A DNA stretch of 64,000 bases from Rhinopithecus roxellana (Eukaryota > Chordata > Mammalia > Primates > Cercopithecidae): assembly GCF_007565055.1 (NCBI RefSeq), contig NC_044568.1, positions 24,315,936 to 24,379,935 on the forward strand. The letters run 5' to 3'. Both the position numbers and the translations under genes were made by a program. The notes under the pieces are model-generated. The model was not told the DNA's origin. It made no database searches and saw only the letters and a list, made by a program, of their open reading frames with translations. This document shows positions 57,194-64,000 of this stretch, in pieces (within the stretch, counting starts at the first letter, position 1; every line of letters starts with the position of its first letter).

Positions 57194-58071
57194 GTTCTTT
57201 TAGCCAAGTATCAAACATAAAGTGAATACTGCAGTATCTGGACATAGTACACACTCAATAAAATGTAGTTGTTTTTGTTAGGGAATTTTCCCATGAAGAG
57301 TTTTCAGCAATTTTTTTTTTTTTTTTTTTTTTTTGAGATTTCAATATTAAAAGAATGGAGATCAACCAAGAAATTTTCTTCATTCTGGATACCCCCTCCT
57401 CGTGGCTATTTCTGCATAGCTCTGGCCAGTAGGGAAAACTCAAGCTGCTAGTGTCTGTTCTTTCATCTCATTTGGAGTCATCTCATGACTACCTCCTAGC
57501 AACTCTATTTGCCTTGTTCCTGGGAGATGATATACTGAGAGAAAACAGGAGAGCAACTGGTAGTAAGAGATCTGTAGGACAAAATGTTGAGATTAATTCT
57601 TCATAAATACTAAGAACAGATTTGTGTTCTGAAATCAGACTCATGGATGTGTGCTTTATATTAAAACCCCAATTCTGAAATAACTGTTATTAAAAGGTTA
57701 GAATCAAGGGCCTATGACTGAGGAGAAGGAAACTAGAAATTACAAACTTTATGCTTTTAGGATGATGGAATTCAGCGTTTCCTTGCCATCATGTAGTATA
57801 GTTTATTTACCCATAGAGGAAATCCTTCAAAAACATCCAGCCTTCATTAGAAAACTGCCACAGTAAGAAGTTCTGCTTCTTAAGGCAGCTGCTTATTCGG
57901 CTGTTAAGTTCTAGTCCTATGGAAGCTATTTTACTGAACCTAAATCTGTGTCTGTATTTGTTTCCTTCATATGACGGTCAATACATTTTCCCTTCTAGCA
58001 TTAAGTGTCCTCCCAGATATCTCATTCTTCCCTCTTCTGCTCTCATTTGTACTGTTAGACTTCCTCCCTCT
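57194..58071. other. Intron 5 sequence; first copy of a local direct repeat
   Basis: A 24-nt T run at 57310-57334; copy 1 of a 76-nt repeat at 57403-57478; otherwise unassigned. Confidence 0.5.
57403..57478 (+). repeat. Local direct repeat, copy 1
   Basis: tggctatttctg, agtagggaaaactc and ctgttcttt are shared in order with 58384-58460. Confidence 0.8.
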
Positions 58072-58215
58072 TTTTTTTTTTTTTTTTTTTTAAGAGATGG
58101 GGATCTCACTATGTTGCCCAGGCTGGTCTTGAACTCCAGGGCTCAAGCAGTCCTCCCACCTCAGCCTCCAAAGTGCTGGGATTTACTAGCATGAGGCACC
58201 ATGCCCCCAGGCCCC
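58072..58215 (-). mobile_element. Free left Alu monomer (FLAM)
   Basis: taagagatggggatctcacta to catgcccccagg. Confidence 0.8.
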
Positions 58216-58885
58216 TCCTTTTTGTTCCTACTCTTGACTCTTCATCACAGTGTCTTTCCTTACATCTTCCTCAGTGCCTTCACAATGTAAATAGAAACGA
58301 AACCCAAAAATAATAGCAAAACAACTTTTCTTTACTCCTGTTCTCTGTGCTTTTATCAAAAATGTAATATTTTAAACAAATCCTGGCTATTTCTGTGCAG
58401 CTGTGACGAGTAGGGAAAACTCCAGCTGCTGATGACTGTTCTTTGTCATATATTTGGAGTAATCCTATTATTAAAATAATTCGAAAATTACTTTTGCCCC
58501 AAGACACAAAAGCTGAAATACTCTTCACAAAGTATTGTTGGTAGGTTAGTAGTGATTTATACATATATAATTAGGATTGATTTTTTCCTCAGTGTTTTTT
58601 CATTGCTCAGCCCCTTTCTAAACTTCATTGACTGAAAGCAGATGCTTATATCACCATCTCTGATGTTGTAGAATTGATCTATCCTTACACTACGTTTAGC
58701 ATTGATTGTGTATGGAACATAAATTGCTTTTCTGACGCATATGTATTCCACAACTCTTTCGGTCTGTGACTATGCACTATAACCTATTTAATTGAAAAGA
58801 ATGTGCTAAAATTTAGTCATTGTCCATTCTGCTTACAAAAGCAGTTAAAACATGCTAGAGAAATATATCAAAATTTTAAGAAAGA
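58216..58885. other. Intron 5 sequence; second copy of the local repeat
   Basis: Apart from the repeat at 58384-58460, nothing recognised. Confidence 0.5.
58384..58460 (+). repeat. Local direct repeat, copy 2
   Basis: About four fifths identical by eye to copy 1, 981 nt upstream; similarity ends abruptly on both sides. Confidence 0.8.
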
Positions 58886-59168
58886 GGCCGGGTTTGGTGG
58901 CTCACGCCTGTAAATTCCAGTACTTTGAGAAGCCAAGGCAGGCGGATCACCTGAGGTCAGGAGTTCAAAATCAGCGTGGCCAACATGGTGAAACCCTGTC
59001 TCTACTAAAAAAAAAAAAAATTAATTGGGCATGGTAGCACATGCCAGCTACTCAGGAGGTTGAGGCATGAGAATTGCTTGAACCTGGGAGGCTGAGGTTA
59101 CAGTGAGTTGAAATCAGGCCATTGCACTCCAGCCTGGGCAACAAGAGCGAAATTGTGTCTCAAAAAAA
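58886..59168 (+). mobile_element. AluS
   Basis: ggccgggtttggtggctcac to an 8-nt A-tail. Confidence 0.9.
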
Positions 59169-59170
59169 AG

Positions 59171-59420
59171 GGCTGGGCGCGGTGACTCACGCTTGTAATC
59201 TCAGCACTTTGGGAGGCTGAGGCGGGCTGACCACCATCGTGGCCAACATAGTGAAACCCTGTCCCTACTAAAATACAAAAAATTAGCCAGGCGTGGTGGT
59301 GCATGCCTGTAGTTCCAGCTACTTAGGAGGCTGAGGTAGGGGAATTGCTTAAACCCAGGAGGCGGAGGTTGCGGTGCGCCAAGATTGCACCACTGCACTC
59401 CAGCCTGGCGACAGAGGAAA
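59171..59420 (+). mobile_element. AluS with internal deletion
   Basis: ggcgggctgaccaccatcgtg marks a gap in the left arm. Confidence 0.88.
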
Positions 59421-59477
59421 GCTTTTTGCTCAAACAACTGGTAAAATGGAGTTGCCGTTATCTAACATAGGAAAACT

Positions 59478-59983
59478 CTTGCTGCTTGGGAAGGTGAGGC
59501 AGGAGGATCACTTGAGCCCAGGAGTTGGAGGCTGTAGGGTGCTGTGTTTGTGCCTGTGAATAGCCCCTGCACTCCAGCCTGGGCAGCACTGCAAGACCTC
59601 ATCTTTTTGTTTGTTTGTTTTTCTGTTTTTTGGGGGTTTTTTTGTTTTTTTTTTGTTTTTGTTTTTGTTTTTTTGAGACATAGTTTCAATTCTGTTGGCC
59701 AGGCTGCAGTGTAATGGCACAATCTCGGCTCACCACAACCTCCGCCTCCCGGGTTCAAGCGATTATCCTGCCTCAGCCTCCCGAGTATCTGGGGTTACAG
59801 GTGCCCACGACCACGCCTGTCTAATTTTTGTATTTTAGTAGAGATGGGGTTTTGCCATGTTGGCCAGGCTGGTCTTGAACTCCTGACCTCAGGTGATCTG
59901 CCCACCTTGACCTCCCAAAGTGCTGGGATTACAGGCATGAGCCACTGCCCAGCCGACGTCATCTCTTAAAAAAAAATTAGTTC
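59478..59983 (+). mobile_element. AluJ right arm split by AluS
   Basis: tgcttgggaaggtgaggcagg to gcaagacctcatc (59604), tail resuming at 59955 with gacgtcatctctta. Confidence 0.8.
59605..59954 (-). mobile_element. AluS nested in AluJ
   Basis: Long T/G tail (59605-59674), then gagacatagtttcaattctg to cactgcccagcc; gac(c/g)tcatctt-type flanks. Confidence 0.88.
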
Positions 59984-60269
59984 AGCCGGGCATGGTAGCT
60001 CATGCCTATAATCCTAGCACTTTGGGGAGACTGATGTGGGTGGATCACTTGAGCCCAGGAGTTTGAGACCAGCCTGGCCAACATGGCAAAACCCCATCTG
60101 TACTAAAAATATTTTAAAAATTAGCCAGGTGTGGTGGTGCACGCCTGTAATCCCAGCTACTCTGGAGGCTGGGCAGGAGAATGACTTGAACCTGGGAGGC
60201 GGAGGTTGCAGTGAGCTGAGATTGCACTACTGCACTCCAGCCTGGGGAACAGAGAAGACTGTGTCTCAA

Positions 60270-60290
<21 letters not shown>
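59984..60290 (+). mobile_element. AluS with (AAT)n tail
   Basis: gccgggcatggtagctcatg; the tail aataataataataataatat passes into its own complement, tattattatta. Confidence 0.9.
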
Positions 60291-60300
<10 letters not shown>

Positions 60301-60650
60301 CTGTTATTCATGGAAAGTATTTAGTACCAGATTCTGGATACAAACAGATGTTTGTGCTTGGCCAACATTTGGAGGCAGTAAAGAAAACTTATAGAATAAA
60401 CACATAATAGAACTTGAGAAGGAGACTATGTATATATATATAGTCTCCCTATTAAGTAATTTACCTAAGTGGTTTAAATAGGAATGTTTAAAGTGAATCT
60501 TGAAATCTCGGTGTTTATAATTGTCAAGCCTCTTTTTTTAAAAAACAGAAGCGTGTGATCAACAGGAAGTTTTTTTTTTTTTTCTAATTTTTATTTCATA
60601 GACCTAGTGAAGCTTCTTAATTGTTAAATATTGTTATAACAATACATCGG
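60291..60650. other. Intron 5 sequence with a palindrome
   Basis: Only the 28-nt palindrome at 60421-60448 stands out. Confidence 0.5.
60421..60448. repeat. 28-nt near-perfect palindrome
   Basis: ggagactat and atagtctcc bracket a (TA)n centre; one mismatched pair. Confidence 0.9.
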
Positions 60651-60953
60651 GGCCAGGCGCAGTGGCTCACGCCTGTAATCCCAGCACTTTGGGAGGCCGA
60701 GGTGGGAGGATCACGAGGTCAGGAGATCGAGACCATCCTGGCTAACATGGTGAAACCCCATCTCTACTAAAAATACAAAAAATTAGCCGGGTGTGGTGGT
60801 AGGCGCCTGTAGTCCCAGCTACTCGGGCAACTGAGGCAGAAGAATGGCATGAACCTGGGAGGCAGAGCTTGCAGTGAACCAAGATTGCACCACTGCACTC
60901 CAGCCTGGGAGACAGAGCGAGACTCCGTCTCAAAAAAAAAAAAAAAAAAAAAA
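60651..60953 (+). mobile_element. AluY
   Basis: First of three head-to-tail + Alus; 22-nt A-tail. Confidence 0.9.
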
Positions 60954-60959
60954 CACCTG

Positions 60960-61260
60960 GGTGGTACATGGTGACTCATGCCTGTAATTCCAGCACTTTG
61001 GGAGGCCAAGACAGGCAGATGGCTTGAGCCCAGGAGTTCAAGACCAGCCCCGTCTACATGGTGAAACCCTGTCTCTACAAAGAATACAAAATTTAGCCAG
61101 GTGTGGTGGCGTGTGCCTGTGGTCCCAGCTACTCAGGAGTCTGAGGTGGGAGGATTGCTTGAGCCCGGGAGGCAGAAGTTGCAGTCAGCAGAGATTGTGT
61201 CATTGCACTCCAGCCTGGGCAATAGAGTGAGACCTTGTCTCAAAAAAACAACAAACAAAA
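60960..61260 (+). mobile_element. AluS/J
   Basis: gtggtacatggtgactcatg to an A/C-rich tail; aatacatc(t)gggg before 60651 and at 61261. Confidence 0.87.
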
Positions 61261-61271
61261 AATACATCTGG

Positions 61272-61564
61272 GGCCAGGCGCGGTGGCTCACGCTTGTAAT
61301 CCCAGCACTTTGGGAGGCCAAGGCAGGCAGATCACCCGAGGTCGGGAGTTTGAGACCAGCCTGACCAACATGGAGAAACCCCGTCTCTACTCAAACTACA
61401 AAATTAGCCAGGTGTGGTGGTGCATGCTTTTAATTGCAGCTACTGAGGAGGCTGAGGCAGGAGAATCACTGGAACCAGGGAGGCGAGGTTGCAGTGAGTG
61501 GAGATTGCACCATTGCACTCCAGCCTGGGCAACAAGAGTAAAACTCCGTCTCAAAAAAAAAAAA
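61272..61564 (+). mobile_element. AluS
   Basis: ggccaggcgcggtggctcac to a 12-nt A-tail; atctggg on both sides. Confidence 0.9.
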
Positions 61565-61679
61565 TCTGGGAATATAAGTGCACCAAGGACTCTAATTTTA
61601 TATTTCTATTTTTAACATGAGACAATACCTTATCCATAATAAAGTGCTACATTTTTCAGTCATATAATTAGTGGAACAT

Positions 61680-62015
61680 ATATTTCTCTGTGACTTAGTT
61701 TTTTTATTTGTAAAATAGAGATAAATAATAGCACTTATGTCATAGGTTATTGAGAGGGATTAAATTAGTTCTAGCCACATCCTATTGCATGTGCCTGTAG
61801 TTCTAGTTACTTGGGAGGCTGAGTGAGACAGGAGGATTGGTTGAGCCCAGGAGTTTGAGGCTGTAATGTGCTATGTTCTTACCTGTGAATAGCCACTGCA
61901 GTCCAGCCTGGGCAACATAGCAAGACCTCATCTCTCTAAAAAATTATTTAATTCATGGAAAGTACTTAGAACAGTGCCTGCAGACAGCTGATACTCAATA
62001 AATGTCAGCTATTAC
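61680..62015 (+). mobile_element. MIR split by an Alu fragment
   Basis: tgacttagtttttttatttg, then after the Alu aaagtacttagaacagtgcc and actcaataaatgtcag. Confidence 0.8.
61782..61948 (+). mobile_element. AluJ right-arm fragment
   Basis: tgcatgtgcctgtagttctag to ctctctaaaaaatt. Confidence 0.8.
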
Positions 62016-62093
62016 TAAAAGGAAGAGTTTGCTTCTAAGGCACTTGGCTAATGTGTTACTCTTTTTTCCAAAACTGCAAATATAGATTTGTTG

Positions 62094-62412
62094 TTGGGTT
62101 TTTTTGTTTTTTTGTTTTTTGTTTTTTTGAGATGGAACCTCACTCGTGTCATCCAGGCTGGAGTGCAGTGGTGTGATCTCAGCTCACGGCAACCTCCACC
62201 TCCCAGGTTCAAGGGATTCTCGTGCCTCAAGCTCCCAAGCAGCTGGGATTACAGATGCCTGCCACCATGTCTGGCTAATTTTTTTGTATTTTTCATAGAG
62301 ACAGGGTTTCACCATTTTGGCCAGGCTGGTCTCAAACTCCTGACCTGAAATGATCTGCCCGCCTCAGCCTCCCAAAGTCCTGGGATTACAGGCGTGAGCC
62401 ACCGAGCCCAGT
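62094..62412 (-). mobile_element. AluS, nearest element to exon 6
   Basis: Duplication taga(t)t(t/c)gttgtt at about 62082 and 62415; ends 269 nt before exon 6. Confidence 0.9.
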
Positions 62413-62681
62413 GCTAGATTCGTTGTTCTTTTATATGCAGTACGTATTTATGGTGATTGTCTTTTGAATAAAAATGGTTTTTATTCTTGATTGTTAAGGA
62501 AACTTTAGTAAAATATGTCAGACTATTTTATTATTATTTTTTGCCTGTTACATGTGAATATATTGGTTGAAAATTTTTTAGTTATGAAGTTTTTCTATGT
62601 GCTACTGTCTTGTATTTTATATATCTAGCATTTTGATGTCGAAACACTTTTTGACCCCAAATTATGATTTTGTCATTGCAG

Positions 62682-62750
62682 GCAAGAAGACAACAAGACC
62701 CTAGTCCTGGTTCCAATTTAGGTGGTGGTGATGACCTCAAACTTCGTTAA
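62682..62750 (+). CDS. CBFB: CBFB exon 6, coding part (last 22 residues and stop)
   Basis: After the acceptor ttttgtcattgcag, the frame set by the short exon 5 donor reads ARRQQDPSPGSNLGGGDDLK and then LR, ending at TAA 62748-62750. In the other frame, set by the long donor, it reads GKKTTRP and stops at TAG 62702-62704. One exon therefore encodes two C-termini by frame choice. The Gly/Ser-rich tail looks disordered. The residues match the CBF-beta C-terminus I know, so this is the terminal coding exon. Confidence 0.97.
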   Translation, partial: ARRQQDPSPGSNLGGGDDLKLR

Positions 62751-63388
62751 TTGATAGCACAGCAGATGTGTGCTGCCCATCTTTACATAGACATTGCTTC
62801 TAGTTGGCAGAAATAATTGATTAAAAGACCAGAAACTGTGATAACTGGAGGTACTACAGTCTGTTTCTCAACCTTAGGCAGTAATAGACATCACAAACTG
62901 CCATGGTTTTGCACTATGATTATACCTGCATTTCTAATTTTTTAAGCATGTAGCCAGTAATAATTTGAAGTTTTTTTTCTATGCAAGCTTACCTTGTTGG
63001 CATTATTTTAGGGAGTTAAAACTATCTACTTGTAAAGCTCCTTTTCTTCCACTTTAATTTAAAAGTTGATGTCATTTAAAAACAGGTCAAGAAATTAAAA
63101 TTGTATCAGAGGGTTTTCTCTAATCATTTTTTCTAATTTTTTTTTTTTTTGTACTTCTAGATGTTTTGGTTATACAGCTTCATTTTAGATAAGCATTCTT
63201 GTTTTGTGTTTTGTTTGCCCCATTCCTTTTGTGTTTTTATAGTCTATAGCATTTTAAAACTGCTGATGTTTGCATTATTTACAGGCTAAAAACCTAGTAG
63301 CATAGAGCTGTCTGCCACAGCCTTCTGACAAAGTTTACAGTTATTAAAGTTGCAGTATCCTTTTAAATGCTAGTAATCAGCACTCTTT

Positions 63389-63476
63389 CTTTCTTTCTTT
63401 CTGTCTTTCTTTCTGTCTTTCTTTCTGTCTTTCTGTCTCTCTTTCTGTCTCTCTTTCTTTCTTTCTTTCTTTCTTT
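63389..63476 (+). repeat. (CTTT)n/(CTGT)n microsatellite in the 3' UTR
   Basis: About 88 nt of four-base units with G interruptions; it forms the degraded poly-T of the following Alu monomer. Confidence 0.93.
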
Positions 63477-63577
63477 TTAAATAAGAGACAGGGTTTCACA
63501 GTGTTGCCCAGGTCTCGAACTCCTGGCATCAAGCGATCCTCCTGCATCAGCCTCCCAGAGTACTGGGATTACAGGCT
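63477..63577 (-). mobile_element. Antisense Alu monomer exonised in the CBFB 3' UTR
   Basis: agagacagggtttcacagtg to gggattacaggc; left-monomer type, truncated. Confidence 0.85.
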
Positions 63578-64000
63578 CTTTATTTTTACACATAGAAGTT
63601 TTAAATTGGTATTAACTCTGAACTCTGCCCCAGATTGTTTTAGCTTCTGTTCTGTAATCATGAGTTTGGTTGGAGATATTCTCCATAGATGATCTTCTAC
63701 TGAAATGCCTAAAGAAGTCACAGGCTGGCTTCTGTTTTATTCAGGGATTGTTTTAAAAAGTCAATCAGAAAAGGGATACTGGAGCTTCTTCATGTATGTA
63801 ACAGCATATTAAACTGGAGACAGTGATGAATCAGCTACAAAGGTAATACTATATTAAAATCATGTTTAAGATAGCTGCTTTTATGTGTATTTTATATTGC
63901 ATGCTTTTGTAAAAACATGCTGGGTGATGATAAAAGATTAGTTTTAGAGAGAAAATGTTCATCTCTGCAGAGGATACATTTTCTTCCATTAATTCTGGAA

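Larger units (their letters stand above)
45229..62681 (+). other. CBFB: CBFB intron 5
   Basis: Phase 0 intron of 17,453 nt when the short donor is used; from 45260 and phase 1 when the long donor is used. In humans this is the intron broken in inv(16)(p13q22) leukaemia. Confidence 0.95.
62751..64000 (+). other. CBFB: CBFB 3' UTR (partial, continues past the window)
   Basis: At least 1,250 nt of 3' UTR follow the stop codon. I see no AATAAA hexamer before the window ends. ATTAAA variants occur at 63343-63348 and 63808-63813, so a short transcript is possible but the main poly(A) site is probably beyond 64000. The UTR is A/T-rich with scattered ATTTA pentamers (for example near 63075 and 63278). 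It also carries a CTTT/CTGT microsatellite and an antisense Alu monomer. Confidence 0.9.

Noticed and set aside
62460..62475. AATAAA-like gaataaaaatgg as a poly(A) signal
   Set aside because: Lies in intron 5 upstream of exon 6; nothing suggests premature polyadenylation there.

Overview
The window is nuclear DNA of an Old World monkey (macaque, baboon or guenon type). It holds the 3' half of CBFB, the gene for core-binding factor subunit beta, on the + strand. Three coding exons can be read directly. Exon 4 (28253-28369) encodes residues 95-133. Exon 5 (45133-45228, with an alternative longer form ending at 45259) encodes residues 134-165. Exon 6 (62682-62750) carries both known C-terminal endings and is followed by at least 1,250 nt of 3' UTR running off the window. 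Bases 1-28252 are the downstream part of intron 3; intron 4 is 16,763 nt and intron 5 is 17,453 nt. No exon 3 and no second gene was found on either strand.

Nearly everything else is interspersed repeat. I list about 100 Alu copies: AluJ, AluS, AluY, and a young class whose bases (gctcaagcctg, ctagccgggcgaggtgg, gagatccggccac) are those of the cercopithecid AluYRa lineage. That class is the evidence for an Old World monkey. Older layers are L1M pieces, one L1PA/PB-type fragment, MIR copies, an MLT1 LTR, two Tigger (pogo) remnants and two pieces of a hAT/Charlie-type element. Many are nested and datable by order: an MLT1 LTR lies in a MIR, AluS and AluYRa lie in an L1M, and an AluS lies in an AluJ.

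Layout: 1-28 kb, intron 3, dense Alu with Tigger, hAT and L1M remnants; 28.25 kb, exon 4; 28.4-45.1 kb, intron 4, with an L1M 5' region (28.7-30.5 kb), MIR/MLT1 plus a long polypyrimidine tract (31.8-32.5 kb), and an L1M ORF2/3' region (35.1-38.2 kb); 45.13 kb, exon 5; 45.2-62.7 kb, intron 5, including the most repeat-poor stretch (about 51.3-55.4 kb); 62.68 kb to the end, exon 6 and 3' UTR. I see no undescribed multi-gene system. The points worth a second look are splice-site choice at exon 5, an acceptor-donor pair in intron 4 (41032-41044), an indel-riddled young Alu that looks like a sequence error, and several structure-prone tandem or inverted repeats.
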